This document shows, piece after piece, positions 1 to 6,807 of a stretch of DNA of 11,271 bases. Every line of letters starts with the position of its first letter. Position 1 is the first letter of the stretch. The position numbers were made by a program, and so were the translations under genes. This stretch comes from Bacteroidales bacterium (lineage in GTDB: Bacteria; Bacteroidota; Bacteroidia; Bacteroidales; UBA1556). The notes under the pieces are model-generated. The model did no database searches. It was not told the origin of the DNA and saw only the letters and a list, made by a program, of their open reading frames with translations. The stretch is from contig JAOZKO010000071.1 of assembly GCA_029935325.1 (NCBI GenBank), positions 1 to 11,271 on the forward strand, read 5' to 3'.

Positions 1-270
1 GATATACGCAAATTATGGGAAAATTATATTATTACTCAACGTATTAAATACCAATCCTATAATAGATTACATATTAATAATTATTTTTGGAGACATAAAA
101 ACAAACAAGAAATTGATTGGATAGAGGAGGGTAGTAGTAATTTAACTGCTTACGAGCTAAAGTGGAATACTAATATAAAAGTAAATGCACCTTCATTATG
201 GAGCAAAACATATTTGGAATCAAAGTTCACTATTGTTAGCCCTGATAATTATCTTGATTTCATAGTTTAG
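1..270 (+). CDS. ATPase with DUF4143 C-terminal domain (3' part only)
   Basis: Frame 1 is open from the window edge to TAG at 268-270 and encodes 89 residues; the start lies outside the window. The piece reads like the C-terminus of the widespread P-loop ATPases that end in a DUF4143 domain. It has the N-x-Y-F-W-R segment (residues 27-31), then E-I-D (37-39), then E-L-K-W (52-55). The E-x-D ... E-x-K spacing is typical of this domain, which has a restriction-endonuclease-like fold in known members. The N-terminal Walker A and B region cannot be seen. These ATPases are common, often mobile and patchily distributed, and their cellular role is mostly unknown. The gene converges on the glycosyltransferase with only 5 bp between stop codons, so it is not part of that operon. 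The family assignment rests on a short C-terminal fragment. Confidence 0.72.
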   Translation, partial: DIRKLWENYIITQRIKYQSYNRLHINNYFWRHKNKQEIDWIEEGSSNLTAYELKWNTNIKVNAPSLWSKTYLESKFTIVSPDNYLDFIV

Positions 271-275
271 TAGTA

Positions 276-1310
276 TTAGTGAGTCCAGTCTAAAACTTTA
301 AGCATCTTTTCAAAGCAAACTTCTCTACTGTATTTACTCTCTGCCAATTTTCTTGATTCTGTACCAAACATGCTACATTTCTCAGGGTTTTCAATAAAGA
401 AAGATAAACTGTCAATCCATTCTTGTGTGTTTTTTGCCAAGAATCCAGTTTGATTATGGATAATAATATCTTTGTTTATTCCTATTGGAGAGGCGATTTG
501 CGGAATTCCAGCAGCCATATACATCAAAAGTTTATATCCGCCCTTTGCTTCAGAATATTCATCTCTTGAAAGGGGCATAATTCCAATGTCAAAAAGATTA
601 AGATATTCAGGCTCTTTGTCAAATTCCCATTTTAGATGCTCAGTATTTACCCCTTCAATTTTATACGATTTATCAGCTCCCACAAGTAGTAATCTAAATT
701 GATATTTTTGAGCGAGTGTTTGTAATGATTCCTCAATAAGTTTAAGATAGGGTGTAGTCCAGAATGAACCTAACCAACCAATTGTAAAGATTTTATTCTT
801 GGTAATTTTATTTGGAAAAACTCTATGTATATCAATGGGAGTTGTAATTATAGATGTGCTAATTTCCATTTTATTACAATAATCAGCGAGGGTATTATTG
901 CTAACAATTACTTTATTAGCATACTTCAGCATAATAGTAGTGCGATCCTTTGCATTTGAATTATTCTTATCCAAATAAATGGCATCATCAAAATCAAAGA
1001 TTATCTTTGAATTACCATTTTTTGCACGTTTAAGCAGCCATTCTGAAACAAATATTTTTTGGATAAAGAAATAATCTGGTTTGGAGAATATTAGATGATA
1101 TATGCGGAGAAGAGATAACCCCCGCTTCCAAAAAGGAAAAATAATAAATCGCTCAAAGGAATTTTTAGGCTTTGGAGGTATTCTAGGAATCCACTTTACC
1201 TTATAACCAGCCTTTTCGAGAAAAGGAATATATTGAATTCCCCTAATTCGTGAACTAGGGTGATCGATATTGCCAATTGTGAATAGAATTATGCTTTTTG
1301 CTCTGTTCAT
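276..1310 (-). CDS. Glycosyltransferase, GT4-like (GT-B fold)
   Basis: This is a predicted cytosolic glycosyltransferase of 344 residues that would move a sugar from a nucleotide-sugar to a glycan or lipid-linked acceptor. The N-terminal half has a D-F-D-D-A segment (about 105-109). The C-terminal half has I-G-W-L-G-S (177-182), F-D-I-G-I-M-P-L (240-247) and K-G-G-Y-K-L-L-M-Y-M-A-A-G-I-P (256-270), the nucleotide-sugar-binding block of GT4 enzymes. The second Glu of the classic E-x7-E motif is replaced (L-L-M-Y-M rather than L-L-E-A-M), as in several 'K-xx-Y/F-K-LL-x-YMA-G' relatives. The reading frame could begin at a TTG at 1331, overlapping the previous gene, but the ATG at 1310 starts directly before the Rossmann-like first strand and is preferred. 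It lies 10 bp after the stop of the FG-GAP protein, so cotranscription is likely. No Shine-Dalgarno is visible; a run of nine T precedes the start. Donor and acceptor cannot be told. Confidence 0.85.
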   Translation of the reverse strand: MNRAKSIILFTIGNIDHPSSRIRGIQYIPFLEKAGYKVKWIPRIPPKPKNSFERFIIFPFWKRGLSLLRIYHLIFSKPDYFFIQKIFVSEWLLKRAKNGNSKIIFDFDDAIYLDKNNSNAKDRTTIMLKYANKVIVSNNTLADYCNKMEISTSIITTPIDIHRVFPNKITKNKIFTIGWLGSFWTTPYLKLIEESLQTLAQKYQFRLLLVGADKSYKIEGVNTEHLKWEFDKEPEYLNLFDIGIMPLSRDEYSEAKGGYKLLMYMAAGIPQIASPIGINKDIIIHNQTGFLAKNTQEWIDSLSFFIENPEKCSMFGTESRKLAESKYSREVCFEKMLKVLDWTH

Positions 1311-1320
1311 TAAAAAAAAA

Positions 1321-4254
1321 CTATTGCACAAAAATAGGTATTGTTTTCTTTTGGCCGTCCATTAATATTTGCAAATAGTATTTTCCTTTAGCTAAATGTG
1401 ATACTTTTAGCTTATAATTAGATATTTCCGAATTTAAAACATTGCTTTCCAATAGCTTTCCGCTACCATCAAAAAGCAGGATTTGATTTATACTAGTAGC
1501 TTTATTGAAATCTAGATATACCCAATCAGAACTAGGGTTAGGATATACCTTTATTTTATAGTTTTCTCCCTTTCCGTCAATTGCATCAATAATGCTAATT
1601 GTAATAGCATCAGTATTAGTACAAGCATTAGCATCCATAACATTTACACTGAAAGTATGATTTCCAAGGCCAATAGTATTACCAAATATTGATATTGACT
1701 GAGTGGTAGCACCAGTACTCCACAAATATGATAGAAAATTCCCTGGATTGAGTACTAAGGTATCTACGTGAAACAGGTTAGTATCTTGACCAAGCAATGG
1801 TTGTGGTAAATTATGAATTGTTATAAATGTAGAATCTTTAGATATACATAAATTACTATCGATTACTTCCACATGCACAAATTGTGAGCTTGTAATTAAA
1901 TGATCAAAATTACTCCCTTCTTGTCCGTAATCCCAAAAAATACTATCTATCACATTGCTTTGAGCTATTAGATGCACGCTATCTCCCTGACAGATAACAG
2001 TATCACCATGGATGCTAATTGATGGCAGACCAGAAGGAAGTCTAATCAACACCGTATCAGTATTACTGCAATTTGTTGTTAGGCTAGTTTTCTTTAGTAC
2101 AAAAGTAGTATTCACCCATGGATTTGCGGTTGGATTTGAAATAAATGGATTATTTAAACCTGCATAGGGACTCCAAAGGTAAGTATGTAAGCTTTGTGAG
2201 GATTCACCAATTATAATGCCTTGACTACCACAGGGAATTAATGTGTCTTGCCCAGCATAAACAGTTGGAATATCATGTATTAGTGTAAAATTACTATCTG
2301 CACCAAAGCACCCATTTGTATCAGTATAATGATAAATAATTTGATGAATTCCAATACCAGCCACTGATGGGTTAAAATTAGTTCCACTAACTCCATTCCC
2401 ATTAAAACTACCACCTATTGGAATTCCAATTAAAGGTATGATACTATCATTTATACATTGATTTAGGGTAGGCCCTGTAAAACTCACATTAGGCAGTGGA
2501 TTTACGGTAATTTGAATATCATCAGTAGCCGAGGTGCAATTATTTGCATCAGTGGCATATACCGAATAAATTGTATTATTAATTGGAAATATTATGTGAG
2601 AATTTACTGAGCTTAACCCATTATTCCAATGTAATGTTTTAGCACCAGTACCTCCGCTTGCAGAAGCAGAAATCAATATACTATTACCAAAACAAGTTGA
2701 TGTGTCAGTACTTGCAGCCACCAATAATAGTGTGGGCTCAGTAATAGTAACACTTGTTGTTGCGGTAACATTCGCACTATTAGTCATCGTTACGGTATAA
2801 GTTCCAGCAACCAAATTGCTAATAGTATCATTTGTTGAACCACTACTCCAAAGAAACGTAAATGGTGGGTTTGTACCTGAACCACTTGCAATTGCTGTTG
2901 CTGTAGAATCTCCGTAACATAGAATTGGTGTTGAAGATGTAGAGACAGAAAGGGCAACTCGAATATCTATTATATATATTCCACCTTTGTCACTTCCTCC
3001 ATCATCATCTTTTGGTGCACCTACTATTATTTCAATATTACCATTGTTATTTATGTCTTTATAACGAGAAACGCCAAAACCAAACCTATCACCTGAATTA
3101 ATATTTGAGATTTTAGTTTGATCTATTTTATAGTACGATTTTGCCAACCCATTTGTATCAATCATTACAATATAAGCAGCGGCATATTGACTTCCTCCAT
3201 ATTGGTAGGCGCCAACAATTAGATCATTTATTCCATTACCATCTATATCTTGCATCCCAGAGACATCAACTCCAAACTCTTCATTGGTTGGTAATTGATT
3301 TAACAGAGCTCCAGGGGTTGCATTGCTAATTTTACTATAGCTATGAACACCACCTATATTAGTTAGATTAATTAAATAAACGGAACCATTATTTGATCCA
3401 TTTTCATCATCTTCAAAAGCACCAACAGCAATGTCATTCACTCCATCATTATTAAAATCACCTATACCAGTAACTGATACTCCAAAATAGTCATAGTTAT
3501 TTATAGGTGCATTGAAATTAGTTATTCCATCTTGTATTTTCTGATATGCCTTTACTTTTCCATTTGAATAGAGGCGTAATATGTAAACTGACCCCTTACT
3601 CGTTCCTCCACCGTTGTCCCAGAATCCACCAACGACAATATCATTTACATTGTCATTGTCAATGTCGCCTATTAGGCCAATATCAACTCCGAACTTTCCT
3701 CCAGATGAAATTGGTAGGCCACCAGAGCCATATCCGTATAATTTGCTTATTTTTTGAAAACCTTTAATTGTCCCATTAGTATCTAACATAATAATGCGTA
3801 TTGCACCAGAATATGTTCCTCCATCATTATCTTGCTCAGCACTAACTGCAATGTCTGGTATTCCGTCACCATTAATATCTCCAATGCCAGCAACAGCTCT
3901 TCCAAAATAATCCCCATTTGAAATGCCATTTCCAGAAAAGCTAGAAGTTGATCTACTGATTTTTGCAGAACTTTTCACAGTACTATTTGTATCCATAAAT
4001 AAAATCCTAACAGCACCGCTATTTGCTCCACCATCATCATCTAATGGTATCCCAACAATAATATCAGTGATTCCATCATTATTTAAATCCCCAATTGTAT
4101 CTATGGAAGTACCAAACCTATCGGAATAACTTAATATATTTCCAAGTCCGCCAGTTGTACTACTAATAACTTGATATGAAGCTACAGAGCCAGCCTGAGA
4201 ATAAACTAAGTTTATTTGAATAAAAACAAATAGTACTATGAGTAAATTTTTCAT
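1321..4254 (-). CDS. Secreted FG-GAP/SprB-repeat protein with T9SS type A sorting domain
   Basis: This is a 977-residue cell-surface or secreted protein. The ATG at 4254 starts a clear signal peptide (K-N, then a hydrophobic stretch, then V-Y-S before Q20); the upstream in-frame TTG at 4281 is less likely. Residues about 40-430 contain six FG-GAP-type beta-propeller repeats with a period near 70 residues, with FG at about 47, 117, 188, 257, 327 and 391. Each carries a D-x-N/D-x-D/N-G calcium-type loop, such as D-L-N-N-D-G-I-T-D. A SprB-like repeat follows (about 434-506, 'CYGDSTATA...WSSGSTNDTISNL'), then Cys-containing Ig/PKD-like segments to about 890. The last about 75 residues (from K-V-Y-P-N-P at 902) are a T9SS type A sorting domain, which directs export through the outer membrane. 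The role is probably adhesion or surface coat; no catalytic motif is seen. A Bacteroidota-type -7 box lies 24 bp upstream. It is followed at 10 bp by a glycosyltransferase. Confidence 0.9.
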   Translation of the reverse strand: MKNLLIVLFVFIQINLVYSQAGSVASYQVISSTTGGLGNILSYSDRFGTSIDTIGDLNNDGITDIIVGIPLDDDGGANSGAVRILFMDTNSTVKSSAKISRSTSSFSGNGISNGDYFGRAVAGIGDINGDGIPDIAVSAEQDNDGGTYSGAIRIIMLDTNGTIKGFQKISKLYGYGSGGLPISSGGKFGVDIGLIGDIDNDNVNDIVVGGFWDNGGGTSKGSVYILRLYSNGKVKAYQKIQDGITNFNAPINNYDYFGVSVTGIGDFNNDGVNDIAVGAFEDDENGSNNGSVYLINLTNIGGVHSYSKISNATPGALLNQLPTNEEFGVDVSGMQDIDGNGINDLIVGAYQYGGSQYAAAYIVMIDTNGLAKSYYKIDQTKISNINSGDRFGFGVSRYKDINNNGNIEIIVGAPKDDDGGSDKGGIYIIDIRVALSVSTSSTPILCYGDSTATAIASGSGTNPPFTFLWSSGSTNDTISNLVAGTYTVTMTNSANVTATTSVTITEPTLLLVAASTDTSTCFGNSILISASASGGTGAKTLHWNNGLSSVNSHIIFPINNTIYSVYATDANNCTSATDDIQITVNPLPNVSFTGPTLNQCINDSIIPLIGIPIGGSFNGNGVSGTNFNPSVAGIGIHQIIYHYTDTNGCFGADSNFTLIHDIPTVYAGQDTLIPCGSQGIIIGESSQSLHTYLWSPYAGLNNPFISNPTANPWVNTTFVLKKTSLTTNCSNTDTVLIRLPSGLPSISIHGDTVICQGDSVHLIAQSNVIDSIFWDYGQEGSNFDHLITSSQFVHVEVIDSNLCISKDSTFITIHNLPQPLLGQDTNLFHVDTLVLNPGNFLSYLWSTGATTQSISIFGNTIGLGNHTFSVNVMDANACTNTDAITISIIDAIDGKGENYKIKVYPNPSSDWVYLDFNKATSINQILLFDGSGKLLESNVLNSEISNYKLKVSHLAKGKYYLQILMDGQKKTIPIFVQ

Positions 4255-4278
4255 TTGCCAAGGTTTTTGAATAAAAAG

Positions 4279-4286
4279 CAAATATA
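4279..4286 (-). promoter_or_regulatory. Putative Bacteroidota -7 promoter box for the FG-GAP gene
   Basis: The minus strand reads TATATTTG followed by C, an exact match to the TAnnTTTGY -7 consensus described for Bacteroidota sigma-ABfr promoters. It lies 24 bp upstream of the ATG at 4254, which fits a short leader. No convincing TTTG at the -33 position was found, so this is a candidate only. Confidence 0.4.
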
Positions 4287-4329
4287 CGAAAAAAGTGATG
4301 TAAGTTTTTATTTTGGGGAAAATAATATT

Positions 4330-4391
4330 GCTAGGTCATCCCCCTTTGAAAAAGGAGTGGGAAGGCCTTTTTTGGGGAGGGAGGGGGATTT
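4330..4391. repeat. Intergenic palindromic repeat, copy 1 (long form)
   Basis: The first 26 bases (4330-4355) match 4536-4561 at 25 of 26 positions. The ATCCCCCT at 4338-4345 pairs with AGGGGGAT at 4382-4389, with a G/T-rich insert between the arms that contains its own AAGGCCTT palindrome. The sequence is far GC-richer than its surroundings. Such repeats with 'ATCCCCCTT...AAGGGGGAT' arms are familiar small dispersed intergenic repeats in Bacteroidota; that statement is from general knowledge and the copy number here is unknown. Confidence 0.65.
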
Positions 4392-4454
4392 ATAACTAAA
4401 TCGTATCAGAATTGTATTAAAAAACTAGCATATTTTGGAGCTAATCAATACTGA

Positions 4455-4488
4455 ATTTCTTTGCATAGCCTATGTTAAGGAAAGAAAT
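4455..4488. other. Nested stem-loop between the two repeat copies
   Basis: ATTTCTTT (4455-4462) pairs with AAAGAAAT (4481-4488), and inside it CATAG (4464-4468) pairs with CTATG (4470-4474). On the minus strand this sits about 100 bp after the methyltransferase stop and about 200 bp before the FG-GAP start. No U-tract follows on either strand, so it is not a standard terminator. Function is unknown. Confidence 0.35.
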
Positions 4489-4535
4489 ACTAAAGAAGAG
4501 TAATTGCAAAAGATGCGGTTTATTTTACAAGATGT

Positions 4536-4566
4536 GCTAGGTCATCCCCCTTAGAAAAAGGGGGAT
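4536..4566. repeat. Intergenic palindromic repeat, copy 2 (short form), hairpin after the methyltransferase
   Basis: This is the second copy of the repeat at 4330. ATCCCCCTT (4544-4552) pairs perfectly with AAGGGGGAT (4558-4566) around a 5-base loop. It lies 22 bp beyond the methyltransferase stop on the minus strand. It could stop or protect the flippase-methyltransferase transcript, but no U-tract follows, so it is called a repeat rather than a terminator. Confidence 0.65.
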
Positions 4567-4588
4567 TAGCAGTATATGTAAACTGATT

Positions 4589-5197
4589 TCAGGATGTCTT
4601 CTTCACAGGCCTCATCTCAAAATATATTTCTGAGCAAGGAAATGTATATGAAAAGGATTCTTCATAAAGCTCCTTCCAATAATTTGAAATATTGAATAGA
4701 AATTTGGGAAAGCGTTTAAATATATTTCTAAAAAAGAATTGGGATTTAAAGTTTAAATCACGTTTAATAATTTCAAAGCGAATGTCATTATAAAACGTTG
4801 GAACTTTACGCTTGAGCTGAGTTTCACTAGTCGCAAAATAGTCAAAAGAGTATATTCCAAAGGTATTTTTATGGGTATAGTCAGAGTAAAAATGCGGATT
4901 TGAAAAATATGGGACTATTGCCTTATGTAGGCCATTAGGCTTTAATACGCGATGTATTTCTTTTATAAGTAATTCATAATTTGTCACATGTTCAAGAAAA
5001 TGCCGTGAACTAATTACATCAACCGAATTATCAGGAATAAAACCTAAACCTTCTTCTGTATTTGCAACAATATCGACACCATCTAATGCTACCATATCAA
5101 TTCCAATACTACCTTTTGGTTTTGAATTACCACAGCCTAATTCAATAATTATTGGCTCTCCTTTTTCTATTTTATCTGATATTATTGTGTGTATCAT
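4589..5197 (-). CDS. Class I SAM-dependent methyltransferase
   Basis: This is a 202-residue methyltransferase that would transfer a methyl group from S-adenosylmethionine to an unknown acceptor, plausibly a sugar or lipid of the surface polysaccharide given its neighbour. Motif I is I-I-E-L-G-C-G-N-S (17-25), motif II acidic I-D at 33-34, a D at 60 before V-I-S-S, then F-L-E-H (67-70) and V-L-K-P-N-G (84-89), the usual methyltransferase-11 order. The first half is the Rossmann core; the C-terminal third is basic and aromatic and of no family I recognise. The ATG at 5197 directly follows the TAG of the flippase gene with no spacer, which implies translational coupling. An A-A-G-G-G-G stretch lies 5 bp before the start. 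A 9-bp hairpin lies 22 bp after its stop. The fold assignment is firm; the substrate is not. Confidence 0.85.
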   Translation of the reverse strand: MIHTIISDKIEKGEPIIIELGCGNSKPKGSIGIDMVALDGVDIVANTEEGLGFIPDNSVDVISSRHFLEHVTNYELLIKEIHRVLKPNGLHKAIVPYFSNPHFYSDYTHKNTFGIYSFDYFATSETQLKRKVPTFYNDIRFEIIKRDLNFKSQFFFRNIFKRFPKFLFNISNYWKELYEESFSYTFPCSEIYFEMRPVKKTS

Positions 5198-6685
5198 CTA
5201 TTCCCCTTTTCTAAAAAGTTTAATTAATATACTATCAACCATTGAGTTAACTTCTTCTGATATTTTTGTAAAATAAACAATTCCACCATAAAGTATTGTA
5301 ATAATGCTACTACGATAGGCAATGTCAATAAAATAATTATTGGTTAGTGGAAGTAGTTCTGATATAAAAAATAGTGCAATTGCAATTATCAGAATCAGTA
5401 GATTTTTGAAATTATATGGCTGCATTTTGAATTTCCACCATATAAAAAAGTATCGGAATGCATTGAATGCAAAAAGTGATAGAAATGATGCAAATCCTGC
5501 TCCTGCAATTCCATAAATTGGAATAAAGATATAGTTCGTTGCTATTACCATTATTGCCAATCCGACCATTGCTAGTGACTGAACTTTATAGTATTTGGAT
5601 GTTCCTATTACACTTTTACTTACTCCTGTTGCCATTTCGAGCCAAGATGCTAAACCAATAAATATTAATACATATTTTCCTTGCTCATAATTCGGAGGCA
5701 GGTATTGGTATATGCTATCAATATTTATTAATACCCCTAAAAATAGAAAACTACCCATAACCATTTGGCTAATAGTGCTTTTCTTGTAAATATCTCTAAT
5801 GTTCTCTATATCATTATTCTTCCATGATTCAGATATTACTGCATTTGATATTTTAACCATTGGCCTGATAGGAACTTTTACTAATACCCCAAAAAAGTAG
5901 TTTATAGCATATATTCCTGTGGCACTTACTCCAACCATAAATGACAACATTATGCTATCGATATTGAGTATAATAACGCCGGTAAATGAAGTTAGGATAC
6001 TAAATAAACTGACTTCTATAATCTGTCGCTTTAAATTTGAATCAATATATTTAAAGGTAGGATTTATCTTTAGTTCATTATCTCTATATATTTGAGCTAT
6101 AAGTAATAGTGTTGGAAATGATACCATTATTATAAATAAATATACAAATTGAGTATAAGTTATATAACCAAAAAAGAAAGCTAAAATTGATGCAATAATT
6201 AAACTCCGCTGAACTAATTCCTTAAGAAAAATTGCAAAAGTAGAATTATACAACTGAGTATAGTAATTATCTAAAAAAGCGAATATTAATTGGAAAACAA
6301 CTAAGGGGTAAATTAAATAGAAGTATTCTGTAAAGAGTGCTGATTTTTCAATGCTTTCTTCAATAATCCATGGTTCAATAATTGCCAGACCTCCTAGAGT
6401 AATTATTAGCCCAAAAGCAGTGATAATCATTCCTAAATAAAGAAAACCTTTATGGGCAGTTTTTTTATCTCTAAAATACGGAAACAGCCTCACAGTAACT
6501 CCGTTGAAACCTAGCCCAGCAACTTGAGCCGCTAAGGCTGAATATGACATTAAAAGCTTTAGTACGCCAATTTCGCCTTCTTGCAGAACAAATGGATACA
6601 ACAAGCCAGTAGTTATAAAGCCTAATACCACTCCGATATAAGAGTAGATTGTGCCTTTAATTGATTGCCGCTTTATTATCCCCAT
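5198..6685 (-). CDS. Wzx-like flippase of the polysaccharide exporter (MOP) family
   Basis: This is a 495-residue integral inner-membrane protein, the usual length for oligosaccharide flippases of the MOP superfamily (PF01943/PF13440 type), which turn undecaprenyl-linked oligosaccharide units from the cytoplasmic to the periplasmic face. The start M-G-I-I-K-R-Q-S-I-K-G-T-I is typical for this group: a short basic N-terminus, then the first hydrophobic helix (about 13-33). Hydrophobic segments follow along the whole chain in a pattern consistent with 12-14 helices, with no soluble domain. The ATG at 6685 is the only good start. The methyltransferase follows with no gap. Upstream, only 12 bp separate the start from the U-tract of a terminator-like hairpin (6698-6729). 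No Wzy polymerase or chain-length regulator is in the window, so the cargo may be an O-unit, capsule unit or glycan for protein glycosylation. Confidence 0.88.
   Translation of the reverse strand: MGIIKRQSIKGTIYSYIGVVLGFITTGLLYPFVLQEGEIGVLKLLMSYSALAAQVAGLGFNGVTVRLFPYFRDKKTAHKGFLYLGMIITAFGLIITLGGLAIIEPWIIEESIEKSALFTEYFYLIYPLVVFQLIFAFLDNYYTQLYNSTFAIFLKELVQRSLIIASILAFFFGYITYTQFVYLFIIMVSFPTLLLIAQIYRDNELKINPTFKYIDSNLKRQIIEVSLFSILTSFTGVIILNIDSIMLSFMVGVSATGIYAINYFFGVLVKVPIRPMVKISNAVISESWKNNDIENIRDIYKKSTISQMVMGSFLFLGVLINIDSIYQYLPPNYEQGKYVLIFIGLASWLEMATGVSKSVIGTSKYYKVQSLAMVGLAIMVIATNYIFIPIYGIAGAGFASFLSLFAFNAFRYFFIWWKFKMQPYNFKNLLILIIAIALFFISELLPLTNNYFIDIAYRSSIITILYGGIVYFTKISEEVNSMVDSILIKLFRKGE
5203..5209 (-). 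promoter_or_regulatory. Candidate ribosome binding site for the methyltransferase
   Basis: The minus strand reads AAAGGGG then AATAG then ATG, so a purine-rich site lies within the last codons of the flippase gene, 5 bases before the methyltransferase start. It supports the ATG at 5197 and the idea of coupled translation. Shine-Dalgarno sites are weakly used in Bacteroidota, so the weight is modest. Confidence 0.35.
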
Positions 6686-6697
6686 TTATACTTGTTT

Positions 6698-6729
6698 AAA
6701 AAAAGCTGTGAACTTTTGGTTAACAGCTT
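6698..6729 (-). terminator. Rho-independent terminator-like hairpin between the PepSY-like gene and the flippase
   Basis: Read on the minus strand, AAGCTGTTAAC pairs with GTTCACAGCTT around a 5-base loop, with one mismatch, and the stem is followed by an unbroken run of T (6698-6702, with two more T in the stem base). This is the standard shape of an intrinsic terminator. It lies about 80 bp beyond the stop of the PepSY-like gene and 12 bp before the flippase ATG. It could end the PepSY-like transcript or act as an attenuator in the flippase leader. Confidence 0.62.
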
Positions 6730-6764
6730 CTTCTATTAATTATTGCAAATATTAACTATTATTA

Positions 6765-6795
6765 GCAAGAAAACTCTGTATTTGGCTTTTCTTGC
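6765..6795. other. Stem-loop just downstream of the PepSY-like gene
   Basis: GCAAGAAAA (6765-6773) pairs perfectly with TTTTCTTGC (6787-6795) around a 13-base loop, 12 bp beyond the stop codon at 6808. No T-run follows on the minus strand, so it may be a 3' protective or processing hairpin. Its left part also resembles a segment of the MITE-like element (7811-7830). Confidence 0.4.
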
Positions 6796-6807
6796 AAAGA
6801 GCAATTC

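Larger units (their letters stand above)
4255..4588. other. Intergenic region without a gene (334 bp)
   Basis: No supportable gene lies between the start of the FG-GAP gene and the end of the methyltransferase. The stretch holds the -7 box near 4279, two copies of a GC-rich repeat that begins GCTAGGTCATCCCCCTT (4330 and 4536), and between them a nested hairpin at 4455-4488. The surroundings are AT-rich and show no obvious coding pattern. Confidence 0.7.

Noticed and set aside
281..295. 15-base match (one mismatch) between the end of the glycosyltransferase gene and the reverse complement of the oxidoreductase leader (GAGTCCAGTC core)
   Set aside because: In an AT-rich 11-kb window a few 15-mers with one mismatch are expected by chance, and one copy lies in coding sequence.
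472..702. Plus-strand 76-codon open frame within the glycosyltransferase gene
   Set aside because: It lies antisense inside a well-supported gene and its translation has no recognisable domain; it is a shadow frame.
1311..1331. TTG start at 1331 for the glycosyltransferase, overlapping the FG-GAP gene end
   Set aside because: The extra residues are not part of the fold and an ATG at 1310 sits at the expected N-terminus; the run of nine T between them makes the longer form unlikely.
3141..4129. Several plus-strand open frames of 62-73 codons inside the FG-GAP gene
   Set aside because: They are antisense to repeated coding sequence and their low-complexity, His- and Leu-rich translations look like reverse-strand artefacts of the repeats.
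1..6685. Novel defence system involving the DUF4143 ATPase and neighbouring genes
   Set aside because: The ATPase is on the opposite strand and converges on the block, and the other genes are ordinary surface-glycan functions; there is no operon link or effector domain.
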